NCBI GenBank assembly: GCA_002104895.1
Contig: MCFG01000209.1
Location: forward strand, 1-64,000
Source: Anaeromyces robustus
Lineage: Eukaryota; Neocallimastigomycota; Neocallimastigomycetes; Neocallimastigales; Neocallimastigaceae
Direction of reading: 5' to 3'
Length of the DNA: 64,000 nucleotides
The position numbers and the translations under genes are program-made. Under the pieces are notes generated by a model, which saw nothing but the letters and a program-made list of their open reading frames with translations, was not told the DNA's origin and did no database searches. This document shows positions 35,282-58,318 of this stretch, one piece after another (positions within the stretch are counted from its first letter, which is position 1; each line of letters opens with the position of its first letter).

Positions 35282-36490
35282 TCATTATTTATTTTATTTC
35301 ATTTGTTTTATTTATATTAATTATATTGTTTATTTTATTTTTTTTTATTTTTTGGTATGAGATAGGAGTATTACATATAATAAATATAGAAACAAAAACA
35401 AAATTATTATTATTATTATAAATTATATTTAGTATATTTTTTATTAGTCTTTTATTTTTTATTTTATTTTATTTTATTATATTTTTATTAAACTTACAAG
35501 ACATTAGTACTTCTCACATATAAATCTGATAAAGATTTTTCATCAATAAATTTTAGTTTATCAACATATATTTCCTTTAATGCTTTTCCTAACTCAACAT
35601 GTTGTTCACTACCTCTTTGAGTAAGTTGACCAGGGAACTATTTTTTTTTATAAATAAATATATTTTTATATTTTATATTATAGTTGAATTTTTATTTAAT
35701 ATTATTTAATATATGTATATTACATATGATTTTTATATAATGTGTTATTAGCATAATAATTTTTTTTTTATATTTAATATAATATGTATAAATATAATAT
35801 ATATAAATAAATAAAAGAAAAAATAATATTAATATTAATAGAAAATTTATATAATTTGAAAAAAAATATATATATAAATGATAGAAATAACGAAAAACAA
35901 AGAAAATAAAATAAAATGAAATGAAAATATATATTTATTCATATATAAATAAACAAATAAATAATTATATATATATATTTATATAATTACACAAGTTCCT
36001 TTCCAAAATGATTTTCTAATAAATGGATTACTATAATCAGGATTAGCAGCAGTGTCAATGAATTTTAAATAAGTTAAAGCACCATAAGGTTCATTTATTG
36101 AAACATATTCTTTTGGAGCTTTACACTGCCAAACATTTTCTTCATTATCATTTACAAGTGTTAAAGGTGTTCTATCACCATGACGTGTAACTATTTGAAC
36201 TGATTGTAATGTGTATCCTTCCTATAATATATGATAAAATTTTGAATATATATTAATATGTTATTTACATATTATTATATTATTTAATAAATACAAAAAA
36301 AAAAAAAAAAAAAAAAAAAAACATTTACAATTTCTTTATAATTATTAACAGAGGGTTTACCAGCTTGGCAATATTTTAATTTTGAAGAATCATAAGTAGG
36401 GAATTTACTGACATCATTTAATGATATAAATTGTTGTGGTTGAGTACTTACAACAAATGGTAAAAGAAGAACCAAATATAGAAATTTCAT
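34142..36490 (-). CDS. Secreted or lysosomal histidine acid phosphatase
   Basis: Five exons: 36329-36490, 35991-36221, 35498-35637, 34942-35202 and 34142-34694. All junction phases agree; 448 residues, the usual family length. A signal peptide (MKFLYLVLLLPFVVS) leads. Exon 2 carries the catalytic RHGDRTP motif (about residue 65), where the His becomes phosphorylated. Exon 3 has PGQLTQRG and YVRSTNV, typical of the branch 2 histidine phosphatase superfamily. Exon 5 has the proton-donor region FSAHDNSVAPIMGALG. Cys residues and the secretory leader fit a vacuolar/lysosomal or extracellular enzyme removing phosphate from monoesters. The prostatic/lysosomal acid phosphatase or 2-phosphoxylose phosphatase type is more likely than phytase; substrate cannot be read from the sequence. 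The 21-T run after exon 1 is intronic. Confidence 0.92.
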
Positions 36491-37460
36491 TTTATATTAT
36501 TTTTTTTATATTGTGTTATAATATTTTTTTTGTTAATATATCTTTTTCTTATCTTTTCCTTTTTTCTTTATATCTATTAATATTCCTAATTTATATATAT
36601 TAGTATTCTTTCTTTATTTCTCCTGATTATTATTTTATTTTATATCTTAAAAAAATTATTTTTTCTTCTATTTATATATTTATCTATGTAAAAAAAAAAA
36701 ATTTTTACGAGTTTTTTTAAAATTTAACCAACAATATATTTTTTAAAAAAAAAAATTTTTTTTTTTTCAAAATAAATTATTGATGATTAAATATTTAATA
36801 ACATTTTTTTAACAAATAAAATAATCAATATCAAATTATAATTTTATAAATTTTATTATAAAAGAAAGTTAAAAAAAAAAAAAACAACAAAAAAGTTAAA
36901 AGCATTTATCAAAATAAACTCTTTAAAGTTTTTCTATTTTATTTAAAAAGAATTAAAAGAAAAATTTTTGTAATTATATATCATAGAATTACCATATATA
37001 GTAAATATAATAATTAATTAAATGAAACTTTAATTATTATTATTCTGTACAAAAAAATGGAATAATGATTGTAGATATAATTTAATGAATGAATAGATAA
37101 TAAATAAATAAATAAATTTTTTTTTTGTGTATAAATATAGTTATATTAAAAAAGTTAGGTAAAATGAACATAATAAATTTAAAAATATATAATTAAACAA
37201 ATAATCAAATGTTAAGTAAATTAGTTTATTAGTAAATATATTAATATTTATTTATTGTTATCTTCATTATTTATTCTTATATTAATAATTTATATCTATT
37301 TATAAAAACAAAATGTTGTGCAACATAGGAAGGTATAAAGAATAAATAGTAATTAATTTCATATATTTATTTATTCATTGATTATTATCTTTTTCTTTAT
37401 TATTATTAGCATTTACAATAATATCTAAAAATTTTAAATTATATATATAATAGTAAAAAT
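36491..37460. other. Intergenic region between phosphatase and MUS81
   Basis: Promoter side of the phosphatase gene and 3' side of MUS81. Homopolymer-rich; no gene seen. Confidence 0.7.
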
Positions 37461-46861
<9,401 letters not shown>

Positions 46862-48289
46862 GTTTAATGAAATAAAATAAAATAAATAATTATTATATAT
46901 GAATTAAAACTTCAAAAATTAACTGTTATTTTAGTTTTTCTTCATAAAAAGATATTAAAATGTTTATTGTTTTTTGTTTTTTGTTTTTTCAAAAAGTCAG
47001 TAAAAAATAAATAAAATCAAGCAATGTAAAAAATGATTTCTAATAATAGAATATAATTGGTATATGTACAAAAAAATAATTTATTTTTTTTTTTGTTGGA
47101 TAAAATAAATTATTTATTACTGTTATGTTTATTTTATTAAAATATATTTTAAAACTTTAAATAAAATTAATAAATAAATAAATAAATAATAGATTAAATT
47201 ATTATAAAGAAATAAAAAAGAAAAAATTTTGATGGTATATTTGGTATATTATTAATAATTTTTAATAATATATTCTTTTTTTCTTTTTTCTTTTTTTAAA
47301 TTATTCAATAATAAATGAAATTTGATTTTATATTTTATTTTAATGGATATAATCAATAAATTATTGTATTGTTTTTATTTTTAATGATATAAAAAAAGCA
47401 TCTTCGAAATTTTATTTTTAATTAAGAAATATATATATATTTAAATATTCTTTAATTACATCAGAAAAAAAAAATAAATTAATGATTTTATTTTTTTTTT
47501 TAAATAAAATTAATAAAAAAAAATTAATCTTTCAAAAATAAAAAATTAATTTTAAAAATATAAAAAAAAAAATTTATTAAAAATAATATATTATTGATTA
47601 TATTTTGAATATATATTATAATAAATTAATTTTTTTAATTAGTTTTTGTTTGAGGTATGAAACATCAAATCCAAAAAAAAAAAAAAATTAAATAATTAAT
47701 CAAAATATTTTATTAATAATTATTATTATTATATAAAAAGAGAGAAATTGTTAAGAGAAATTGAGAAAATAATAATGATAATAATAATATATATTAAGGT
47801 ATTATATATTTTATTTATTATTTTTATTTTTTTTTATATTTTTATATATTATTTCTTTTTTTTTTTTTTTAATTTTAATAGTATTAACTTTTTTATTATC
47901 ATTATTATTACAATTATTTGAGTTTAATTTAGAGTTATTTTTATTTACATTCATTTATATAAAGAAAAAAAAGGTAAAGACAAAAAGAAACAATAAAAAT
48001 AAAGTATAGAATATTTAAAAAAGGATTGATATTAGAATTAATAAATTAAGATAAAAAAAAAAAAAAAAAAAAAAAAAGATATAAATAAAAATAAATATTT
48101 TAATATATAAGATTACAAGTTTTTAATTATTAATATAATATTGTTATATTATAATTATGATAATTAACAATGTAAAATAAATATATAAATAAAAATAAAA
48201 ATAAAATAAAAAGATAAAATTATATTATTTTACTTTATTTTATTTTATTTTATTTTATTTTACTTTATTTTATTTTACTTTATTTTATT
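46862..48289. other. Intergenic region between MUS81 and INTS4
   Basis: 5' flank of MUS81 and 3' flank of INTS4. Includes TTTTA-type runs near 48236-48300 that reach the INTS4 stop codon. No gene seen. Confidence 0.7.
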
Positions 48290-48609
48290 TTATTTTATAA
48301 GTTCTGGAAATATTGAAAGATTTAATGGAGTTTCTGTAAATCTAACTTTACATGAAGTATTATTAGTAATATTTGCACTAGTAATTTCATTATAATTTAA
48401 TAAATATTTATCCACCATATCAAATTGAGGTTGAAATTCATAAGTTATATGTATTTCAATATTAGCATAATCTTAAATATTAAATAATAAATATTTTAAT
48501 TTTTTAAAAAAAAAAAATAAAATAATAAAATAAAATAAAATAAAAAAAGAATAACAAGAGAAAAATTAATGTTAATATTTTATAATGAATATATATTATA
48601 TATTTATTC

Positions 48610-48640
<31 letters not shown>

Positions 48641-51600
48641 TTTCTTTTATTTTTACCTGACCAAGCATTTTCTTCTAATACAATAAATGATTTCAATTTA
48701 TAACTATATGGTCCTGAAGGAACAAAATGATGAATTAAAGGTTTATAGAAATATTTTGCTTGATTAGGCATGATTACTTCAATTAAAAGATTAGTTGGAT
48801 CAATAACATTTATAATCTTAGCTTTAATATCAATACGATAAGGCATTTCTGCACCAAATTTAATTTCTTTTGTATCTACAGTTGAAGTAATAGTTACATT
48901 GGTCCTTTTTATATTATTTGTTATAGCAAATGAAGGGAAAATATATGAAGGAATAGTTTTCTAATAATAATGATTAATAGTAAAAGCAAAGTTATAATAA
49001 TAATAATAATAATTATAATAATAAATAATAAATATTATTAATCTAAATTCATAAATTCTATATATATATTATTAATTAATTAATAATAATAATATAATTA
49101 AGAATTAATCATACTTCAAGGGTCATTAAAAAGGAGATAATATCAATATATTTATTTAATATTAAATTCTCAATAAATATTTCAATATCAAATATGTTAA
49201 TTTTCATTACATCATAATCATTAGCTTTTAATAATCTAAATTAGATTAAAAAAATTTTTTTTTTTAATTATATAATTATTAGAATTTAAATATAAATATA
49301 TATATATATACATAAAATAAAAATATATAAATAATATTAAATAAATACTTACACTTTTAGTCTTCGAAGTCTTTCAATAAATGATGTTGCCATATTATAG
49401 ATTTCATCATTCATTTTACTATATTATAAAAAAATAATAATAAATAAAAATAAATAATCAATTTATATACATAGAAATATATGGTAATAATAATTTTATA
49501 ATTCTTTTTATATTATTACTATTATCATAAATATATATATATTTACCCATTTGATGATTTTAAATAATGAGACATTAGTAAAAGATGAGCAAGAACTCTA
49601 AAAGCTTCTAATTGATGAAATAAAAATGATTGAACTCCCATAAAGGTATATTCCATTTGATAAGTTAATTGAGTTAAAGAAGCAGCATATTCTATATTTG
49701 ACGATTGAGTTTTGAAATTTTTTAAAATCTAAAAAAAAAAAATAATAATAATAATTATAATAAAATAATAAAAAATAATTAAAAATAAATAAATATTATA
49801 ATAACAATAATAGTAAGTATTAATATATTATTATTTATAGTAGTTAATCATAAAATTTATTAAATATATATAAATTTTACCTGTATTACTATTTTACAAC
49901 AAGATAAATAATGAGAAACTAATTCAACTTTTTCACTTAAAGATTCTTTTGTTTTCCTAATATAATATAATTTATTTTTAGAATCAGCAATGATTTCTAA
50001 AGCACTTTGATATTTTCCAGAATCAACATAATTTTTAATATGTTGTGTAGATAAGATAACATTATTCATTAAATCATCAATTAATTTAGTGCCTATAAAG
50101 ATTTTTTTTTAAAAAAAATTGATAATTGAATTATATTAATATTAAAATATTTCAATTTTATATATAAAATTAAAAAAAATTTTATTTGAAAAATAATAAT
50201 AATAATATAAGTCTATATATGATTATTATTATTATTACTTGTATTTTCTTTAGTAGAAGAAGTAGTATAAATATTATTTGGATAGATAGATTTTGGAATC
50301 TATTATTATATAAAAAATAATTTATTAATATTAAAAAAACGATAGATATATATATATATTTATGTATGTATATATTTATGTATAAATAAACATAAATATA
50401 AATAGATAGATGACTACTAACCGTTAATATAGGGAAACAATCAGGATAAACATCTCTTAAATAATAGTATTGCTTAAATGTATATTCTGGTAATTGATAA
50501 AATATTTTTGATTTAATTGAAGCAGCATTATAAATTAAGATGATATGACCAATATCTAAATAAAACAAATATATTTTAAATTTAAATTATATGATTAATT
50601 GTTTAACATATATATATATATTATATTAATAAAATAAAAGAATGATAAATAAATATGATATTATATTATTACTAAAAAAAAAAAAAAAAAAAAATTATTT
50701 ATTACGTATTGGATCATCTGAAACTTGTTCTTGAGGTAAGAAAGGTTTTTCAATTTTTAAAAGTGTTGGAACTAAATTTTCTGTTTATATATATAATATT
50801 ATACAAAATAAATTAATAATTAAATTTTATTTATTTATTTATTATCATTAAAATATATTATATTTATATTTTTTTTATATAAGAATAATATATAATATAC
50901 ATATATACAATATATATATATTTACCTATAAAATCAGCATGATTTAAACCAATATGTTTAAAACAATTATAAACCGATTTTTGATCTTCTTTATACATTG
51001 TTAAATCATTCATTAATGCTTTAATTAAAATTTTTACACATTCTGTATTCATAACATATAAAGCACTATATAAATAATTTTTTTTTTTTAAAAAAAAATT
51101 TAATAAAATAAAAAAAGAATTAATAAAACAATTCATTTAAAAATATTTATATATCTTATCTTTATTAATTTTTAATTTCCTTCATTTTTTTTTCTACCTT
51201 AACATTTTATGTGCAGCAAAACGTGAAATACTACTAGCATCTTGTAATGAACTAATAACATTTTGAAGTTGATCTTGACTTAAACGAATAACATGTTTTG
51301 AAGCAATTTTATGTAAAATATGAATAGCTTGAAGACGGATTTCAAAAATTTCATCATTAAACATATCTTAAATATTAAATATATTAAATTTTAAATAATT
51401 GTTATTATTTATATTATTGTATAAATTAAAATATATATATATATATATATATTAAAAAAAGTTTAATTATTTATATACATACCAACTAAAAATACAATAG
51501 CTTTTTGTGCAAATAATAAAGATTGCAATGAATGTTCACAAACAGAATCTTTATAAATATCATTAATATTTTAATATATATTTTTTTTTTTAAATAAATA

Positions 51601-52600
51601 TTTAATAAATTTATATTTTTATTGAATTAATATATATATATATATATATAAAAGAATAAAAAAAAATTGTTTCTTTTTATTTTTTTTTTTTTTTTTTGTT
51701 TTTCGTTTTTAATGTTTAGTTGTTTGTTTTCGTTTTGGTTTTTTATTTTTTTTTTTTTTTAGTTACTTTTTTGTTGTTTTGTTTTTATTTATCTATTTTT
51801 TATAATATGTATTTATATTTTAAAATTACCTAAAGCAGCATTACGAACTTCTTGATATTCATCTTCTAAACCTTGAACAAAAGCACCACACGCACTAGCA
51901 TCAGAAAGATAAATTTTTTCATTATCCAAAAGTAAATCACCTGCTGGCATTTTTGCTTTCTATATATATTTAAATGAAGAAAAAAAAATTTATAAGAATA
52001 TAATATATATAATAATTATATAAAACATAATTATGTTATTTTTCTTGTATTCCTTTTCAATTTTACCTTTGATGATGATCTAGAATTACCACTTCTCGAG
52101 TTATTATTATTATTGTTGTTGTTGTTATTATTGTTATTATTGTTATTATTATTATTATTATTAACTTGATCTTGTTTTTTATATTTAAAATTACTAAGAA
52201 TTTTTTTTGTTAATGCTTGAAATAGATAATTAATATGAACATTTTTAAATGAACCTAAAATAGCACATGTCTTTTTTAAATATAATATATTTAATAAATA
52301 CATTAACATTAATAAATATATATCAATTATATTATTATTATTATTATTATAAATATATATGATTAATGTTAATATATAATATATATATATATTCCTTAAA
52401 AATATTATTATTATTATTTACCTTTGTTCTTACAGTTACAGATGAATCATTAATCATATTACAAATTTTCATAAAAGCATCATTGACTAATAAACCATGA
52501 TAATTATCATATTCTGGAATGATTCTATAATCACTATTTTGAGACACCAAAAGCCTATTATTATTTATTATAATTTGAAGTATATGTATTAATAATAATA

Positions 52601-52638
<38 letters not shown>

Positions 52639-54713
52639 TTTATTATTTATTATATATAAACCAAAATATTTATACAAATAAATAGATATAAGTATATTAA
52701 TATATATATTATATTACATAATATTATATTTACCAAATAGCATTCATAGCAGCAATTCTAACATCTTCATTTGTATCTTTTAATAATTTTTTTAATTGAC
52801 GATATAAAGTAATATGAAGTTGAATATTATTAGAATGTAAATGAATTAAAGTTAAAATAGCTGATTTTCTAACTAATTCATCTTCATCTACTAAAAAATA
52901 TTCAATAATTTTTTGAATATTTCGTATTGAAAAATGATTTTTAATGAAAAATTCCTTTTCTTTATATAGAACATTATTTGTTTTATCTAATGATTCACTA
53001 TTCTCTGATCCTTTTATATTATTATTGATAGTAGCAGTAGCCGAGTTAGTGGTATTATCATTATCGTTATCATTATTATTATTATCATTAACATCAATTT
53101 TATTATACTTATAATCACTCATACTCGTTAGAGAAGAAGAAGATGTTGAAGAAACCATTCTACTATGATAATTATTATTATTATTATTATTATTACTACT
53201 ATGATTATTATGATCGTTCTTATGACCATTCTCTTCATTTTCCACTATATTATGAATATCATCCAATAACATAAAATGACCCAATAATTGAATACAATAA
53301 GAAGTAATATATTTATTGTATAGTTCAGCATGATATAAAATTGTAATCAAAAATTTAAATTGAATAGAGGTATCAAGGTTTTCTAAACAGTGTTTTTTAA
53401 CCTTTTTTTTTTTCAAATATATATTTGATAGTTATCATTATAATATCCATATATATATTATAATATAATAAAGTGTCCATTAATATAATATAATTTTTAT
53501 TTAAAGTACAGCTTTTTTTATTATTATTTTTATTTTTTATTTTTCTTTTTAAATATACCTGCATTATATTTAAAAGTGAATGATATATTCTTCTTATTAA
53601 AATTTCATCATCATTCTTAAATAAAACCTTTAAAATTAAAAAAAAATATTTATACATAATTAATATCAAATAATTATTCCTGATTATAAAAAAAGAAATG
53701 GTATATATTAATTATAAAATAATATTATATTTAAATATATTATATAAAATCTATTGTTATTATTATTGTTGTTGTTGTCGTTGTTATTATTATTGGCAGT
53801 TTTCTTTTTTCATTTCTCTTTTTTATATTTTTTTTTTATATTTTATTTTTCATTTTTCATTTCAATATATTTTTTGATAATAATTATTAAAGTTATTATT
53901 TTCATTTATATTCTATTTTATAATACATACAATAATCATCGTTGAAAATATTGAATAAGCATTTATATATATTTCCTGTGATAATTTTTCAAGTAATTCA
54001 ATTTGATAAACCTTTAATATAATATATATAATATATATAATTCAATTTTAATAATAAAAAAAAAATATTATAAAAAAAATTAAAAAATAAAAGTTAGTAT
54101 TTATTATAATTATGTATATATAACACATATGATATATATATATATATATAAAAAAAAAAAAAACAGCAAGAAAAAAAAAACAGCAAGAAAAAAAAAATAA
54201 AATTACCTTAATTTGAACATTCAATTCTTCTAATACTAATGTTGGAACGTCATCTGCTAGTGACAATTTTTCATCTTTAGATAAATTATTATATTCTCGA
54301 ACCAATGTCAAAAATGACTTTTAAATATTTTAAAATATTTATTATATATAAAGATATGAAATAATAGAAATTTCATTTAACAAATAAAAATTAAAAAAAT
54401 AATAATAAAATAAAATAAAATTCATGTTAATTCAAATTTTATCAATACTAAAATTATAAAAAAAAGAAGAAACATTAAATAATTATTAAAATTTCTTTTT
54501 TCTCAATTAAATATTCAATTGAAATTAAAAAAAAAAATAAGGATAATAATAATTATTTACCATTCTTCTTTTATCTAAATTATCATTTTTATAATTATAT
54601 AAAGCTTCACTAATAACATTATCTAAAATATTGGTACTATTAAAAGCAATGGAATTATTTAAATTCTGATTCAAAGGAAAATTTAAAGTATTATTTGAAG
54701 ATGGGTTTTCCAT
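48290..54713 (-). CDS. INTS4: Integrator complex subunit 4 (HEAT-repeat protein)
   Basis: Twenty exons from 54713 to the stop at 48290, all phases consistent: 54561-54713, 54207-54317, 53931-54011, 53559-53627, 52734-53401, 52422-52554, 52067-52270, 51830-51959, 51483-51548, 51198-51366, 50926-51065, 50706-50780, 50422-50555, 50239-50299, 49881-50092, 49547-49728, 49353-49418, 49115-49235, 48657-48960, 48290-48471. The product is 1086 residues. Tell-tale segments are DAFMKICNMINDSSVTVR (exon 6), SACGAFVQGLEDEYQEVRNAAL (exon 8), VDMFNDEIFEIRLQAIHILHKIA (exons 9-10), IYNAASIKSKIF and FKQYYYLRD (exon 13). These match the HEAT-repeat scaffold of INTS4, which holds INTS9/INTS11 in the RNA-cleaving Integrator module acting on snRNA and promoter-proximal transcripts. 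Asn insertions in exons 5 and 7 are the only lineage-specific bulk. Introns are 60-270 bases. Identification rests on remembered family sequence. Confidence 0.9.
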
Positions 54714-55290
54714 TTTAAAAAATTAAATTTCAAAAAAAAAAAAATGTTTTGTATGTATATAAAAAAAAAATAGATAAAAAGAATTTGAAATTTTTCTTAA
54801 ATATATAAAATCATAATATTATTAAATAGGATTAAATAAAATTAAAATTTCAAAAATTAAGACAAATATTATTTAAATGTAATTCTTTTTTTAAATTTCT
54901 TTTTTAATTTAAATTAGCATATATTTATTGATAATTTCCAATTTACGTATTAAATAGATATATTTTTTCTCTTAAATGGTATAATTTTTTAAAAAAATGA
55001 AGATATAAAAATTTAAGAAAAAAAATAATAAATAGTCATGAAATTTAGATTTCAAATTTTAATTCATTAATAATAAAAAAAAATAAATTATATATTAATA
55101 ATATTATTATAATTCTATTCTTATTGTATTATTAGAATATATTTATTCGTTCCCTTTTTCTCCTTTTTCCTTTTTTATTAAACAATGTTAATGAAAAAAA
55201 TTATTGAATTTCATAAAGTCAATTTTAATGAAATTTTAAAAAAAGAAAAAAAAACATTTCTATTTTATTTTTATTACAAATATATGATAA

Positions 55291-55327
<37 letters not shown>

Positions 55328-58283
55328 ATAAATATTTAATATAATAATTTAACATTAATAATAATAATTAAATATTTAATATAATTTTTTTTTTTTTAAT
55401 AAAAAGAAATTTTTTTTAAAATTCATTATATATAAAATTGATCTAGGGTTGCTAGATCAATTTTATATATCCACATCTTTCCCTAAAATATCCACCTGAA
55501 ACCTTTGCGATATTCAGAAAATTCTAGATTAAACGAAAGAAAAATTCAAAAGTTTTCCTACGGTTACCAAGATGAAATAATTTCATCGAAATATTGAAAA
55601 ATGAGTTATTACTATAATAATATTAATAATAATAGTAGTTTAATGTATTTGTACTAATAGAGGCAGTATTATAGGATTTCTTATATACCAGTTATTCAAA
55701 TTAAAAAAAAAAAAAAAAAAAGGTTTTTTACACTAATTTGAGTAACAAATACATATATACAATTTTAATAAATCTTTTAATATTCAAATATCATAAAATG
55801 TAACTAAATATATCAACAATTATTATATACACATACTAATAAATAATAATAAAAAATAAAAACACCAATATATATATAAAATATCAAAATATCGTTTTTT
55901 ATAAGATTATTTTTTTTTTTTTTAAGTTCAATTTTATTTAAAATTTTGTATTTTTTGTTCTTCTTTAGTTATTAAAAAAAAAACTCACATTAAATATTGA
56001 ATTTTTTTTTAAAAACTATTTTAATTCGGTTCATAAGATTTATGAAGAAATTTTTTTATCCAGTATATTATATTCCATTATTAGAAATATAGATATACTC
56101 TCTTATTATTAATTTTATAACATTTGAATTTTTTGTCTGCTATTTTATGTATTATTTTTTTGTTACTTGATCATCAAGTAGGTATATAATTTAGCTAAAA
56201 AAAATTAATGAGCAAAAATTCCATTTCTTTTAAGGTTTTCCTAGAAAATGGTTAAAATATTAAATAATAATAGCAATAATATATATTATATTAATATTCA
56301 TATTATATATTCATTAAAAATATTTATTATTATTTAATATACCTAATATATAAGTTATTATATATCATGTATATTATTAATATATTATTATTAATACTAA
56401 CCATTTTTCATAATATTTCAATGATAATAAATTCTTAAAAGGTATCAACCTACAAGTTTTATATTTCTATTGGTCTCATTTTTCCTTTTTTATTCAGTTT
56501 GCATCTTATTTTCCTTTGTTTTTTTTAGTTTCTTACACATTAATAGCTTTTTTTTCATTCAACTTTAAACTGTAAATAAATAAGTTCCAAAAATTTATTT
56601 ACATATTTTTAATTTTATATTTAATATTTTTTATTTATTTTGAAAGTTTGAGTTGTTATTTTTTTTTAAGTTCTTATGAATTTGAGTTTTTATTCCAAAC
56701 TAATGAAAAAAACTGAGGAAATTTTTTCGAATAAAGAAAATTCTCATCTTTTTATACCTTTTTTTTCCTTGCAGTTTTGTATTTTTATTTAAATAAAAAA
56801 AAAAATTTTTTTATATTTTTTTTTATATAAACATTCTATAGTAATTCAATAGAATTAAATATTTTATATATATTAATCAATATAAATAAAATATATTAAA
56901 AATAAAAAGTACAAATAAAAAGTATAACACAATCATTATACATTAATATTACTATTAAAAATAATAAAATTTTAAAACATTTTAAAAAAAAATGTAATAA
57001 TAAAAAACAACTAATAAAATAATAATAATCATAATAAATCATTATTACATAAGAATTATTCATATAATTAATATATAAATTTACTATATAATCTTTTATT
57101 TTTTTATTATTATTAACATTATAATCTTTTATCTCTTTATGATTAACATTATAATCTTTTATTTCCTTATTATACAGTTTTTTTATTTTATTTTATTTTA
57201 TTTTATTTTTATTATACTTTCCATCTTCCCATATAATCGTATAGAATAGAACATAAAATAATCAACTTATTTTACTCATTATATTATTATTATTATTTAT
57301 TTATTTATTTATTTATTTATTCAATTATCTATTTATTTATTCTATTATTAATTATTACATTATTAACTATTTATTATTTATTAATCAAAAAAAAAAATGA
57401 AAATTACTCTTTTTTTAAAAACTTTTTTTTTAAATTGATTATATTAATTAGAATAGTATTGAATTTTGAATTGAATTGAATTGAATTGTTATATTTTTTA
57501 ATTATATAAATCTATTTAAACACATATTTTAAATAAACTCTTTTAATATATTTACTATTCTATTTTATAGTCTTAGTCTTAAATAAATAAATAAATAAAA
57601 ATAAAATAAAATAATTAAATAGAATTAAATAAATAAAAACTTTGTTTTTTTTTCTTTCTTTTTTCTTTTTTTTGTACAAATCAATTTAAATGTATTAAAT
57701 TAGAATATTATATTAATTATTAATAGTATTCATATAAATTGATTAAATATATTGAATAATATTGAATAATAATTTTTATTTAGTGAAATAAAGTTACAAA
57801 ATTGGCTGTTTTTTTTTTTTTTTTTTAGAGTGAAGAATTAATTAAAACTATTTAAAGTAAATATTTAAATTTTTTTATATATTTTTTTGGGTTTTTTATG
57901 TATCAATTAGAAATCATTATTAATGACTATATTACTCTTATTAACTTAAATATAGTATGATAAGTAATAAATAATAAAATAATCATTTAATTAAAAGTTA
58001 GAAATAACTTTTAATATTTATTATTATTTTATTAATATTTGCCTTTATATAAAAAAAAATTATTTTTAATTATTATTAAGAGAAAATTAATGATTAAATT
58101 AAATAATATAAATTATTATATTAAATAATATATTATGCAATGTATTATCCATTATAAATATTTATAAATACCGAGATATAATAATATATTAAATTCTATT
58201 TTGATCTATTAAAAATTTAATATAATTTTTATATATTATTAAATAAAATCGAATATACTTCATAATATATTAATTAATTTTCT

Positions 58284-58318
<35 letters not shown>

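Noticed and set aside
50182-50568. Independent 128-residue membrane-like ORF
   Set aside because: Its first part is exon 13 of INTS4 and the hydrophobic remainder is intron read-through.
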